NCBI GenBank assembly: GCA_040901465.1
Contig: JBBDYN010000037.1
Span: 1-64,000 of the forward strand
Direction: 5' to 3'
Source: JAUSIF01 sp040901465
GTDB lineage: Bacteria > Pseudomonadota > Alphaproteobacteria > Rhizobiales > Xanthobacteraceae
Length of the DNA: 64,000 nucleotides
Shown here: positions 1 through 8,329 of the stretch, piece by piece
Numbering within the stretch: position 1 is the stretch's first letter
Layout: each line of letters begins with the position of its first letter
Made by a program: the position numbers and the translations under genes
Notes under the pieces: generated by a model
Told to the model about the DNA's origin: nothing
The model's input: only the letters and a program-made list of their open reading frames with translations
The model's database searches: none

Positions 1-28
1 CCCGCGCCGTGGGATCGATCTTCGCCAC
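1..28 (-). CDS. lpxA: UDP-N-acetylglucosamine acyltransferase, N-terminal fragment (runs off left edge)
   Basis: Only the first nine codons are in the window. A GTG start at 28-26 opens a frame reading VAKIDPTAR, which matches the usual LpxA opening (short start, then I-x-P-T-A). LpxA performs the first acylation of lipid A synthesis in the cytoplasm. The call rests on this short peptide plus position: lpxA normally follows fabZ in the bamA-lpxD-fabZ-lpxA order. A relic copy of the fabZ stop codon (34-32) lies 3 nt upstream of the GTG, so the two genes were once nearly contiguous and are now separated by an insert. Confidence 0.7.
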
Positions 29-30
29 CG

Positions 31-55
31 GTCAGTCTTCCGCGATCATGGCGCC
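31..55 (-). repeat. Relic copy of the fabZ 3' end (distal arm of a 25-bp direct repeat)
   Basis: This 25-bp stretch matches 438-462 with a single mismatch (position 35 against 442). Read on the minus strand it encodes G-A-M-I-A-E-D-stop, i.e. the last residues and stop codon of FabZ. It sits directly before lpxA and looks like the original gene end, left behind when the sequence between the two copies was inserted. Confidence 0.85.
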
Positions 56-437
56 AGGTCCTGGTCTCCCTCCCCCTTGGGGGAGGGTGGCCCGCCGAAG
101 CGCGCAGCGCGAAGGCGGACCGGGTTGGGGGGCATTCGCCGGCGTTTGCGGATCGCCCTGCCTCGGTGAGACGAACTCGAACAGCCGCCCCTCTCCCGCA
201 CGTCCCCGCGCAACTTGTCCCCGCGAAAAAGCGGGGAGCGGGGACCCAGCGCAGAATCAGCCTGGATTCCCGCTTGCCGCGCCCGATCCTTGTTGTCTTG
301 CTCGCCCTCCTCGGGCTTGACCCGAGGATCAGGGCGCGTGTCCGGCGCGGCCCGCTTAATCGGCCGCGCTGGCCGCTCGCTACCGCTCGCCAGCGCGGCG
401 GGAATGAGCGGAGGGTCGGTCAAGATGGATGTCACAA
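56..437. repeat. Mosaic of hairpin repeats inserted between fabZ and lpxA
   Basis: No gene is supported in this 382-bp stretch. It is a string of inverted repeats: CCCTCCCCC/GGGGGAGGG at 68-87, TCCCCGC/GCGGGGA at 218-237, and CCTCGGG-cttga-CCCGAGG at 309-327. The last resembles the centre of the GGGCTTGACCC palindromes found elsewhere in the window; the first resembles the C-rich hairpins at 35483-35612. The block is bracketed by the 25-bp duplication of the fabZ end. Reading frames crossing it on both strands have no family features and follow the repeat composition. Confidence 0.7.
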
Positions 438-462
438 GTCAATCTTCCGCGATCATGGCGCC
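438..462 (-). repeat. Functional fabZ 3' end (proximal arm of the 25-bp direct repeat)
   Basis: This is the partner of 31-55. It contains the working fabZ stop codon (441-439) and the codons for its last seven residues. Identity is 24 of 25 bases, and it ends abruptly at both sides, as expected of a target duplication. Confidence 0.85.
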
Positions 463-894
463 GATTTCGGCCTCGGCCACGAGCTCGCCGCGCACATGGG
501 CCTCGCCGCGGTACCACCACATGTTCTTTTTCCGCGTCTTCTTGGTCACGCGGTATTCCAGCGTGTCGCCCGGCACCACCGGCTTCCTGAATTTCGCCCG
601 GTCGATGGTGACGAACAGCAGCGCAGGCTGCTCAAAGCCGTGCGCCGCCGCGCAGATCGCGCCCGCGGTCTGCGCCATGCCCTCGACGATGAGGACGCCC
701 GGCATCACCGGCCGGCCGGGGAAGTGTCCGGTGAAGTGCGGCTCGTTCGCGGTCACGTTCTTGATGCCGACGCCGTACTCGTCGCCGCGCACGTCCACGA
801 CCCGGTCCACGAGCAGGAACGGATATCGGTGCGGCAACAGGCGCAGGACGTCCTGGATCTCGAGCGTGGTCTTCGGTTCGCTCTGCGCGTTCAT
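439..894 (-). CDS. fabZ: 3-hydroxyacyl-ACP dehydratase FabZ
   Basis: This 151-residue cytoplasmic hotdog enzyme dehydrates (3R)-3-hydroxyacyl-ACP in fatty acid elongation and competes with LpxA/LpxD for hydroxyacyl-ACP. The diagnostic segment FTGHFPGRPVMPGVLIVEG carries the catalytic His57 and Glu71. The ATG at 894 is chosen because it overlaps the lpxD stop as ATGA and yields the family length; a longer in-frame version would add 84 arginine-rich residues that are a shadow of lpxD. The 3' end is duplicated downstream, and the gene is cut off from lpxA by about 400 bp of repeats. Confidence 0.97.
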   Translation of the reverse strand: MNAQSEPKTTLEIQDVLRLLPHRYPFLLVDRVVDVRGDEYGVGIKNVTANEPHFTGHFPGRPVMPGVLIVEGMAQTAGAICAAAHGFEQPALLFVTIDRAKFRKPVVPGDTLEYRVTKKTRKKNMWWYRGEAHVRGELVAEAEIGAMIAED

Positions 895-1937
895 TCGCTT
901 TTCGTCGCTTTCGCCGCGAGGCGGTTGAGCGCAGCCATGGTCTTCAACGCCTCGCGCATCGGCCGCGCCGGCTGGCCGAGCATCGCGGCACCCGGCGGCA
1001 CGTCCTTGATCACGCCCGCGCCCGCCGCGATCTTCGCCGCGTCGCCGATCGTAACATGCTCGGACACGCCCGACTGCCCGCCCATCATCACGTAATCGCC
1101 GATTTTGACGCTGCCGGAAATCCCCACCATCGACACGATGATGCAATGCCGGCCGATCGTCACGTTGTGCGCGATCTGCACCTGATTGTCGATTTTCGTG
1201 CCCTCGCCGATCATGGTGTCGCGCCCCGCGCCCCGGTCGATCGTGGTGCCGGCGCCGATCTCCACGTCGTCCTGCACGATCACGCGGCCGAGCTGCGGCA
1301 CCTTGATGTGACCGCGCTCGCCGGGAATGAATCCGAAGCCGTCCTGGCCGAGCCGCGCACCGGGATGGATCGTCACGCGGTCGCCGACGAGCGCGTGCAG
1401 CACGCTCGCGCCCGGCCCGATCGAGCAGTCGCGCCCGATCCGCACGCCTGCGCCGATCACGGCGTTGGCGCCGATCATGCTGCCGCCGCCGATCTCCGCG
1501 CCCGGCCCGATCACGGCGCCCGGATCGACCGCGACGCCGTCCTCGAGCCGCGCGTCAGGATGCACCGAGGCGCCGGGATCGACGCCGCGCGCCCCGAAGG
1601 CCGAACCCGGCTTGAGCTCGTTCTCGAACAGCGCGCGCATCACCATCACGTAAGCGCGGTACGGGTCCTTGGTGACGAGGCGCACGAGCCCGGTGCGGCC
1701 CTCGCCCGCGTGCTCGCTGCGCAGGAAGCAGGCGCCCGCCGCGCTCGCGCGGAATGCGTCGAGAAAGCGCGCGCTGTCGAGGAAGCTGATATCGCGCGGC
1801 CCGGCGAGATCGAGCGGCTTCACGTTCTCGATGGTCTGCGCGGGATCGATGCTTCCGGCGGCCTCGGCGCCGGTGAGCGCGACGATTTCGCCGAGCGTGA
1901 TCGGTCCGCGCGGGCGGAAGAAGACGGGGTCGGTCAT
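891..1937 (-). CDS. lpxD: UDP-3-O-acylglucosamine N-acyltransferase LpxD
   Basis: LpxD adds the N-linked hydroxyacyl chain to UDP-3-O-acyl-glucosamine, the third step of lipid A synthesis. The 348-residue protein has the N-terminal substrate-binding domain (about 1-110) and then a long left-handed beta-helix of hexapeptide repeats (about 113-320) such as VIGPGAEIGGGSMIGANAVI. The probable catalytic His is H257 in NQVQIAHNV. It overlaps fabZ by four bases (ATGA), so the two are translationally coupled. The gene directly follows bamA; a skp/ompH chaperone gene, common between these two in other proteobacteria, is absent and an intergenic palindrome lies there instead. Confidence 0.97.
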   Translation of the reverse strand: MTDPVFFRPRGPITLGEIVALTGAEAAGSIDPAQTIENVKPLDLAGPRDISFLDSARFLDAFRASAAGACFLRSEHAGEGRTGLVRLVTKDPYRAYVMVMRALFENELKPGSAFGARGVDPGASVHPDARLEDGVAVDPGAVIGPGAEIGGGSMIGANAVIGAGVRIGRDCSIGPGASVLHALVGDRVTIHPGARLGQDGFGFIPGERGHIKVPQLGRVIVQDDVEIGAGTTIDRGAGRDTMIGEGTKIDNQVQIAHNVTIGRHCIIVSMVGISGSVKIGDYVMMGGQSGVSEHVTIGDAAKIAAGAGVIKDVPPGAAMLGQPARPMREALKTMAALNRLAAKATKSE

Positions 1938-1977
1938 GGATGGTCCGTCGTTGCGCCCTCGGCGTTAGCCTTCCTCC

Positions 1978-2063
1978 GTCATGCCCGGGCTTGACCCGGG
2001 CATCCATGCGGCGGCTCCGCTTGGCACACCCGTATGGATTGCCGGGTCAAGCCCGGCAATGAC
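1978..2063. repeat. Intergenic palindromic element, GGGCTTGACCC type
   Basis: About 86 bp between bamA and lpxD. Left arm GTCATGCCCGGGCTTGACCC with hairpin GCCCGGG-cttga-CCCGGGC; right arm is its near complement ending in GCCGGGTCAAGCCCGGCAATGAC. Similar units occur at 21100, 31314, 34047 and 36295. I looked for a duplicated gene end on its flanks and saw only weak similarity. Confidence 0.85.
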
Positions 2064-2132
2064 GAACTTTAGGCTGGGTTAGCGGTCGTTGTCGCGAGGT
2101 TAACCCCGGCACGGCCTTGGGCGCGCCCGCCC

Positions 2133-4616
2133 TCAGAACTTGCCGCCGGCCCCGAAGCGCAGGAATTGCGTCTTGTCCCACGGCTCTTTCAAAAGCGCAT
2201 AGGCGAAGTCGAAGCGCAGCGGCCCGAACGGCGACGCCCAGATGATGCTGGCGCCGACCGATGCGCGGATCGAGCTTGAATCGGCGAGGCAGATCGTGCC
2301 GTTCAGCGTGCTGCCCGCGGGACACGCACCCGGAGGCGCCATGCCGAACGTCGTCGTCCCCTCATATCCCCACAGCGAACCCGCGTCGGCGAAGATCGCG
2401 GCCTTCAGGCCGAAATCCTTGGACACGAGCGGGAACGGGAAGATCACTTCCGCGGTCGCTCCCCAATAGAGCGAGCCGCCGAGCGCGTCCTCGTTGGTAG
2501 AGCCGAGGTCGCGCGGGCCGATGCCGGACGGCGCGAAGCCGCGCACGAGATCGGGCCCCTGGAAGAAATGGTCGAGCACCTTCAGGCCGCCGCTCCCCCA
2601 GCCCCACACGTGGCCGCCCTGGACCCGGAACATGCCGGTCAGATCGTTGGTGATCGGGTAATAGGTGCGCGCCTCGGCGGTGCTGCGGATCAGCTTCACG
2701 TCGCCGCCGAGTCCCGCGAAATCCTGACCCAGCGTCGAGTAAAAACCGCGCGTCGGGTTCTTGTTGTCGTCGAGCGTATTGTGGGTGAGCGTGTAGCCGA
2801 TCTGCGACGTAATCGCCTTGCCAAGCTGCTGCTGATAGGCGTTTGAGAGCTCATCTGGATCACCGCCAACGCCGGGCGAAATGAACCCACCGGCTGGATC
2901 GCTACAAGAAAACGGATCTCCAGGAAACGGTCCACCCAGATTGCCAACACCTTTGGCGCACCCATCGATCAATCCCGGCTCGGCCGACAGCTTGCGCTGG
3001 AAGAGCGAGTAGCGCAGGCCGAGCGTCAGGTCCTCGCGCAGCGGCAGGCCCGTGCGCAACGTCCCGCCCACGGTGAGCGAATCCACCGGATTGAAATCGG
3101 ACCGCAGCGTCTGCTTCGCGAAGATGTCGAATCCCGCCGCCACCCGCGTGTCCATGAAATAGGGCTCGGTGAACGAGAACTCGCCGCTGCGCACGCGCTG
3201 GCCGTAAGCGCCGGCCAGCCGCACATAATGGCCGCGGCCGAGGAAGTTTCTCTCGCCGACCGACACTTCGGCGATGGCGCCGTCCGCGGTCGAATAGCCG
3301 CCGCCGATCGAGAACTCGCCGGTCAGTTGCTCTTCCACCTCCACGTTGACGATCACGCGATCCGCGGCCGAGCCGGGCTCGTTCGTGATCTTCACGCTCT
3401 TGAAATAGCCGAGGTTCCTGAGCCGCCGTTCCGCGCGGTCGATCAGCACGCGGTTATAGGGGTCGCCTTCCAGCAGATCGAACTCGCGCCGCACCACCCA
3501 GTCGCGCGTGCGCGTGTTGCCGCGCACGTTGAGCCGCTCGACATAGACCCGCGGCCCCTCTTCCAGCACGAACACGATGTTGATGATGCGGGTCTGCACG
3601 TTGCGGTCGCCGCGCGGGCGCACCTGCGCGAACGCGTAGCCACGCCGCGCCATCTCGATCGTGAGTTCCTCGACCGACTTCTCGACCGCGTCGGCGTCGT
3701 AGGTCTTGCTCGCGCTCACGCGCAAGAGCCGCCGCATCGTCTCCGGATCGGCGTCGCGAATATTGGAAACCACGTCCACCGTGCCGAAGCGATATTGCTC
3801 GCCCTCTTCCAGCGTGAACGTGACGATGAAGCCCTTGCTTTCCCGGTCGAGGTCGACGGTGGTGGAAAGCACGCGGAAGTCGGCGTAGCCGTTCTTCAGA
3901 TAGAAGCGCCGCAGCAGTTCCTGGTCCGCCGCCACCCGCTCCGGATCGTAGACGTCGCGGTTGCTGAGCCAGCTCAGCCAGTTCGAACGGATCGTCGTGA
4001 TGACGTCGAGCAGTCTCCAGTCGGAAAAAACCTTGTTGCCGACGAACTCGATTTTCTTGACGACCGTCTTCTGCTCCTCGTTGACCTCGAACACGAGATC
4101 GACGCGGTTGTTCGGCTGGTCGATCGTCTTCGGATCGACGCGGACGTTGAAATAGCCCTGGCGGCGATAGATCTCGACGATGCGCTGCACGTCGGCCTGC
4201 ACCGTGGATCGCGACAGCGCCCCGCGCGAGCGCGACTGCACCTCGGCGGCGAGCGTCTCGCTCTTGACCTTCTTGTTGCCCTCGAACGCGACGCGATTGA
4301 TGGTCGCGTTCTCGACCACGGTCACGACGATCCTGCCGCCGGCCTGGCTGATCTGGACGTCCTGGTAGAGGCCGGTCGCGTAGAGCGCCTTCAGCGCCTC
4401 GTCGATCTTGACGTTGTCGAGCCGTTCGCCCGGCGCGACCCGGAAATAGCTGCGGATCGTGTCCGCGTCGATGCGCTGATTGCCTTTGACTTCAACCGCT
4501 TGCGCGTAGGCCGGCTGGACCGTCGCCAGCGTCGCCAGTGTCGCACCCGCGGGCACTGCCAGCGCCAGCCCGATGGCCACCGCGATCCGCTTGAGTGTCC
4601 CCTGCCCAAGTTTCAT
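2133..4616 (-). CDS. bamA: Outer membrane protein assembly factor BamA
   Basis: BamA is the Omp85 core of the beta-barrel assembly machine in the outer membrane. From the ATG at 4616 the protein is 827 residues with a clear signal peptide (positive MKLGQGTLKR, a hydrophobic stretch, cleavage near AYAQA at 36-40). Five POTRA repeats follow to about residue 420, with repeated V-x-F-x-G-N motifs (VAFEGNKKV, IEFVGNKVF), then the C-terminal beta-barrel, which ends in the aromatic residue typical of outer membrane proteins (FGAGGKF). An ATG 21 codons upstream is possible but would put residues before the signal peptide. It lies downstream of rseP and upstream of lpxD, the standard envelope operon order. 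Confidence 0.97.
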   Translation of the reverse strand: MKLGQGTLKRIAVAIGLALAVPAGATLATLATVQPAYAQAVEVKGNQRIDADTIRSYFRVAPGERLDNVKIDEALKALYATGLYQDVQISQAGGRIVVTVVENATINRVAFEGNKKVKSETLAAEVQSRSRGALSRSTVQADVQRIVEIYRRQGYFNVRVDPKTIDQPNNRVDLVFEVNEEQKTVVKKIEFVGNKVFSDWRLLDVITTIRSNWLSWLSNRDVYDPERVAADQELLRRFYLKNGYADFRVLSTTVDLDRESKGFIVTFTLEEGEQYRFGTVDVVSNIRDADPETMRRLLRVSASKTYDADAVEKSVEELTIEMARRGYAFAQVRPRGDRNVQTRIINIVFVLEEGPRVYVERLNVRGNTRTRDWVVRREFDLLEGDPYNRVLIDRAERRLRNLGYFKSVKITNEPGSAADRVIVNVEVEEQLTGEFSIGGGYSTADGAIAEVSVGERNFLGRGHYVRLAGAYGQRVRSGEFSFTEPYFMDTRVAAGFDIFAKQTLRSDFNPVDSLTVGGTLRTGLPLREDLTLGLRYSLFQRKLSAEPGLIDGCAKGVGNLGGPFPGDPFSCSDPAGGFISPGVGGDPDELSNAYQQQLGKAITSQIGYTLTHNTLDDNKNPTRGFYSTLGQDFAGLGGDVKLIRSTAEARTYYPITNDLTGMFRVQGGHVWGWGSGGLKVLDHFFQGPDLVRGFAPSGIGPRDLGSTNEDALGGSLYWGATAEVIFPFPLVSKDFGLKAAIFADAGSLWGYEGTTTFGMAPPGACPAGSTLNGTICLADSSSIRASVGASIIWASPFGPLRFDFAYALLKEPWDKTQFLRFGAGGKF

Positions 4617-5123
4617 GCGCGACGCGACCAATTGGCCCCCCAAGGTACGCAAACCACGACAGAAGCGAATGCCGTTCACCGCCCACGAAGTGTGCGGATT
4701 CCGCCCGTTTCAGCCCGCTTGTACAGAGTTTTCATAGGCTTGCAAACCGCGGCCGGCCCGCTCCCCAGTGCTTTCCGCGCGGGCGTGGCCGATGCGCCAC
4801 GCCGAACTCCCGGCACCCCGAACGGAGGGTGCAACAGTACCCCTAAGGGGCGGTTTAGACGCATTTGTGTCCCGGGTGAGGCACGGCCTGCGTGTCCCCA
4901 ACGCGACGCCCGCGCTGAACACGTTTCTTGATCCAGGAATCAATCGCCAGCATGGCGGGCCGCGTCGGCCGTAAGGCCGGCGCGCGACCCGGCCATCCAG
5001 CCGAAAAAAGCACGCGCTTGCAAATGCCTGGATCACCGGGTCTCGCCATGCTCGGCTCGGCCTCGCATGGCGGCCCGGTGACGAGGGAATCCGGTGACGA
5101 GGGTGAAAGAGACGAGGCAGAGA
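4617..5123. other. Long gap between bamA and rseP; no gene seen
   Basis: About 500 bp with no supported coding region. The right half (from about 4929) is filled with inverted repeats. The left half is GC-rich with no recognisable RNA; it could carry a separate promoter for bamA, but I see no convincing -35/-10 pair. Confidence 0.6.
4929..5098. repeat. Nested inverted repeats upstream of bamA
   Basis: Outer arms TGATCCAGG (4929-4937) and CCTGGATCA (5027-5035) enclose GC-rich palindromic sequence. A second imperfect palindrome, TCACCGGG...CCCGGTGA, spans about 5033-5082. The style (GATCACCGGGT..., GTGACGAGGG) resembles other Rhizobiales intergenic repeats, but it is a different family from the GGGCTTGACCC units. 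Confidence 0.6.
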
Positions 5124-6269
5124 TTAAAGCGCGGTCAGGTGCAAAATGTCGTTCCAGGTGGCGAACAACATGAGCATCAGAACGAGCGCAAGCCCGATCC
5201 GGAACCCGAATTCCTGCGCCCGCTCCGAGAGCGGCCGGCCGCGAATCGCCTCGATGGCGTAGAATACGAGGTGCCCGCCGTCGAGCAGCGGGACCGGGAA
5301 AAGATTGAGCAATCCAATACTTACCGAGAGCACCGCAGTGAGGTGCAGCAGCGCGGCGAAGCTCACGGTCGCCACCTGCCCGGAGACTTGCGCGATCCGA
5401 ATCGGACCGCCGAGCTGATCCGCCGCCTCGCGGCCCGTTACAATCCCAACCACATAATTGATCGTGCGCTCCAGCACGAACCAGGTTTCCGCGACGCCGA
5501 GTTTCACCGCCTCGATCGGCCCGTAGCGCTCGGTCACCACGTCCTCCGGCGTCGTCGAGCGCGAAATGCCGAGCATGCCGACGCGATGCGTGTTGCCGAA
5601 ATTATCCTTGATTTCCCGAAGTTTGGGCGTCGCCGTCAAAGTGACTTCACGGCCGTCGCGCTGCACGGCGACCCGCAACGCCACGCCGGGACTGGAGCTC
5701 ACGATGCGTTGCATGTCGCCGAAATTCTCGATCTTCGTTCCGCCGATCGAGAGAACGATATCGCCCGGCTTGAAGCCCGCCTCTTCGGCGGCGCTCGCCG
5801 GCTGAATGGAGTCCACGCGCGGCGTCGTCACCTGGCGCCCGTACACCATGAACACGAGCGAAAAGATCGCGATCGCGAGAATGAAATTGGCGACCGGGCC
5901 GGCAGCGACGATCGCCGCGCGCTTGCCGACCGGCTGGTGGAAGAACGAGATGCGCTTCTCCGCCTCGCCCATTTTGGCGAGCGCCTTGCCGTCGGGCGTG
6001 CTCGCGGCGCTGTCGTCGCCGTGGAAGCGCACGTAGCCGCCGAGCGGCACCGCGCAAAGCTTCCAGCGCGTGCCGTGGCGGTCATTGAAGCCGAAGAGCT
6101 CCGGGCCGAAGCCGATCGAAAACGCGTCGACTTTCACGCCGCAGCGGCGCGCGACCCAGAAATGTCCGAGCTCGTGAAAGAACACCACGACGGTGAGCAC
6201 GAACAGGAACGGCAGCGCGTAGCTCAAAAACGAGCCGCCCCAGCCCCAAAGACCCGTCACGAATTCCAT
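5124..6269 (-). CDS. rseP: RIP metalloprotease RseP (site-2 protease)
   Basis: This 381-residue inner membrane zinc protease cleaves membrane-bound anti-sigma factors and leftover signal peptides. The zinc site HELGH is at residues 32-36 in the first membrane helix, the PDZ domain lies around 130-210 (EAGFKPGDIVLSIGG), and the second active-site motif LFPVPLLDGGH is in a late helix near 325. It sits between dxr (29-bp gap) and bamA, the normal position in proteobacteria, which links it to envelope stress control. Confidence 0.96.
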   Translation of the reverse strand: MEFVTGLWGWGGSFLSYALPFLFVLTVVVFFHELGHFWVARRCGVKVDAFSIGFGPELFGFNDRHGTRWKLCAVPLGGYVRFHGDDSAASTPDGKALAKMGEAEKRISFFHQPVGKRAAIVAAGPVANFILAIAIFSLVFMVYGRQVTTPRVDSIQPASAAEEAGFKPGDIVLSIGGTKIENFGDMQRIVSSSPGVALRVAVQRDGREVTLTATPKLREIKDNFGNTHRVGMLGISRSTTPEDVVTERYGPIEAVKLGVAETWFVLERTINYVVGIVTGREAADQLGGPIRIAQVSGQVATVSFAALLHLTAVLSVSIGLLNLFPVPLLDGGHLVFYAIEAIRGRPLSERAQEFGFRIGLALVLMLMLFATWNDILHLTAL

Positions 6270-6298
6270 CGCTGCATCCTTTCCGAACCGTTGATCAT

Positions 6299-7477
6299 CT
6301 AGGATGCCTTTACGGCGAATTCGAGCAAGAGGCCTGCGGCAATACTTCTCGCGTTATGGTCAATGGCGAGCGCCTCGTTAACCGTCGTGGGCTCGGGGAT
6401 TCCATCGGCCTGCGCCCGCTCCAGCACCCGCTCGACGAGGAGCGGAATACCAGGAAAGCCGATTCGGCGCGCGAAAAACGCCTCGACCGCGACTTCGTTC
6501 GCGGCATTGAGCACGGTGGGAGCGCCGCCCCCTGCCCGGAGCGCCGCGCGCGCGAGCGCGAGCGAACGGAAGCGGTCGGTATCGGGCGCCTCGAAGGTGA
6601 GCGTTCTGAGCGCCGCGAGGTCGAGCCGCGGCGCCTCCCAGCCGATCCGCGCAGGCCAGCCGAGGCAATAGGCGATCGGGATGCGCATGTCGGGCATCGA
6701 GAGGCCCGCCACCACCGACCCGTCCGTGTAGGTTACGAGCGCATGCACGATCGACTGCGGGTGCACGACGACGTCGAGGCGGTCGGGTGCCAGAGCGAAA
6801 AGATGATGCGCCTCAATGAGTTCAAGGCCCTTGTTCATGAGCGTCGCGGAGTCGATCGAGATCTTCGCGCCCATCGACCAGGTCGGATGCCGCAACGCCT
6901 CCTCCGGGGTGACGCGCGCAAGCCGCTCGCGCGTGGCCGTGCGGAACGGCCCGCCCGAGGCAGTGAGCGTCACCCGCTCGACCGCCTCGCGCGGTCCCGC
7001 CGTGAGCGCCTGGAACACCGCGTTGTGCTCGGAATCGACCGGCAGCACCGTGGCGCCGGTCTCAGCCGCCCGGCGCATGAACATCCGTCCGGCCGAGACG
7101 AGACATTCCTTATTCGCGAGCGCGAGCCTGCGCCCGGGCTGAAGTGCGGCAAATGTCGGCTCGAGCCCCGCGGCGCCTGTGATCCCGGCCACCACCACGT
7201 CCGCCGGCGCCACCGCCGCTGCGAGCAATCCCTCGCGCCCGGCCGCGGCTTCGATGCCCGAGCCCGCAAGCGCGTCCTTCAGTTCCGGGTAGCAGTCCGC
7301 ATCGGCGATGACAGCGAGCGTCGCGCCGAATTCGCGCGCGAGATTTGCCAGCCGCCCCGCGTCGCGCCGTGCCGCGAGCGCCGAAATCTGAAAGTCGCCG
7401 GCCGCGCGCCGCAACAGATCGAGCGTGCTCGTGCCGATCGAGCCGGTGGCCCCCAGAATCGATACGCGCGTCACCAT
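6299..7477 (-). CDS. dxr: 1-deoxy-D-xylulose 5-phosphate reductoisomerase
   Basis: Dxr makes 2-C-methyl-D-erythritol 4-phosphate, the committed step of the MEP isoprenoid pathway, using NADPH and a divalent metal. Visible motifs: the N-terminal NADPH-binding GATGSIGTSTLD, LANKECLVSAG, the metal/substrate segment MNKGLELIEAHHLF and the C-terminal NAANEVAVEAFF. From the ATG at 7477 the protein has 392 residues, the usual length. The start overlaps the end of cdsA by 7 bp. Isoprenoid supply here sits beside uppS, which consumes it. Confidence 0.97.
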   Translation of the reverse strand: MVTRVSILGATGSIGTSTLDLLRRAAGDFQISALAARRDAGRLANLAREFGATLAVIADADCYPELKDALAGSGIEAAAGREGLLAAAVAPADVVVAGITGAAGLEPTFAALQPGRRLALANKECLVSAGRMFMRRAAETGATVLPVDSEHNAVFQALTAGPREAVERVTLTASGGPFRTATRERLARVTPEEALRHPTWSMGAKISIDSATLMNKGLELIEAHHLFALAPDRLDVVVHPQSIVHALVTYTDGSVVAGLSMPDMRIPIAYCLGWPARIGWEAPRLDLAALRTLTFEAPDTDRFRSLALARAALRAGGGAPTVLNAANEVAVEAFFARRIGFPGIPLLVERVLERAQADGIPEPTTVNEALAIDHNARSIAAGLLLEFAVKAS

Positions 7478-8328
7478 GACAGCAAGCCGGCCGCCGGCGC
7501 GGACGGACCTGCGCGCGCGATCCCGATCGCGAGCGCGGCTGCCGCGGCAATCAGAAATCCGTCGACCCGGTCCATCAGCCCTCCGTGACCCGGAATGAGC
7601 GCGCTCGCGTCCTTCACGCCGAACCGGCGCTTGATCGCCGACTCCAGAAGATCGCCGAGCTGCGCCGCCACCACGACCGCCAGCGCAACGACCGCATGCA
7701 TCAGCTTCCACTCGATCCCGGCCGCGGCCACCACCACCGAGCCCGCGACGACGCCCGCAACCGCCCCGCCGACCGCGCCGGCCCAAGTCTTGTTCGGGCT
7801 GACCCGCGGCGCAAGCTTCGGCCCGCCGATCAGCCGCCCGGCAAAGTATGCGCCGGTATCCTCGGCCCAGACCACCGCGAACAGCCAAAGGATCGCGACC
7901 AGCCCGAGCGACGCATCGCTCCGCAGCATGACGGCCGGAACGAGCACCGCGGCCGCGTAAAATATGCCGCCCCCGGCCCAGCCGCGGCCCGGTTGCGCGG
8001 AGGCCATCGCAACGCCCGCACCGATCACAGCGCATATGAAAGCGATCGCCGCCGCGTCCGTGCCGAGCGCCAGGGCCATCCCGGCGATGGCGAGCCAACC
8101 GATCGCAATCAGCAGCGTGCGCGGACCCGCCTTGATGACGCCGGTCCATTCCCACCACACCGCGAGCGCGCCTGCGGTGCAGAACAGGAGGAACGTCATC
8201 CCGCCGATCCACGCCGCGAGGATTGCCGCGATCCCAAGCACGATCCCCGAGATCACCCGCTTGAAAAGCTCGCTCCCTCCCGGCGGCGCGACTTCCTCGT
8301 GGACTTCGGGGTCGCGCGTTTGGCTCAC
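7471..8328 (-). CDS. cdsA: Phosphatidate cytidylyltransferase (CDP-diglyceride synthase)
   Basis: CdsA activates phosphatidic acid with CTP to CDP-diacylglycerol for phospholipid synthesis, in the inner membrane. The 285-residue protein has about eight hydrophobic segments and the C-terminal signature around SAIKRRFGVKDASALIPGHG followed by GLMDRVD. There is no ATG at the expected place; I chose the GTG at 8328 because it is preceded by GGGAGG at the right distance and follows the uppS stop by one base. Confidence 0.92.
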   Translation of the reverse strand: MSQTRDPEVHEEVAPPGGSELFKRVISGIVLGIAAILAAWIGGMTFLLFCTAGALAVWWEWTGVIKAGPRTLLIAIGWLAIAGMALALGTDAAAIAFICAVIGAGVAMASAQPGRGWAGGGIFYAAAVLVPAVMLRSDASLGLVAILWLFAVVWAEDTGAYFAGRLIGGPKLAPRVSPNKTWAGAVGGAVAGVVAGSVVVAAAGIEWKLMHAVVALAVVVAAQLGDLLESAIKRRFGVKDASALIPGHGGLMDRVDGFLIAAAAALAIGIARAGPSAPAAGLLSW

Positions 8329-8329
8329 G

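Noticed and set aside
1938..2133. Duplicated gene end around the palindrome at 1978
   Set aside because: Only short, gapped similarity between the flanks (around GTCGTTG and GTTAGCC), not above what GC-rich sequence gives by chance.
3228..4931. Long open frame on the plus strand opposite bamA
   Set aside because: It is rich in Arg/His/Asp/Ala with no family motifs; it mirrors the bamA codon pattern at high GC. BamA on the other strand is complete.
4710..5036. Open frames in the bamA-rseP gap
   Set aside because: Composition follows the inverted repeats; no ribosome-binding site or family pattern.
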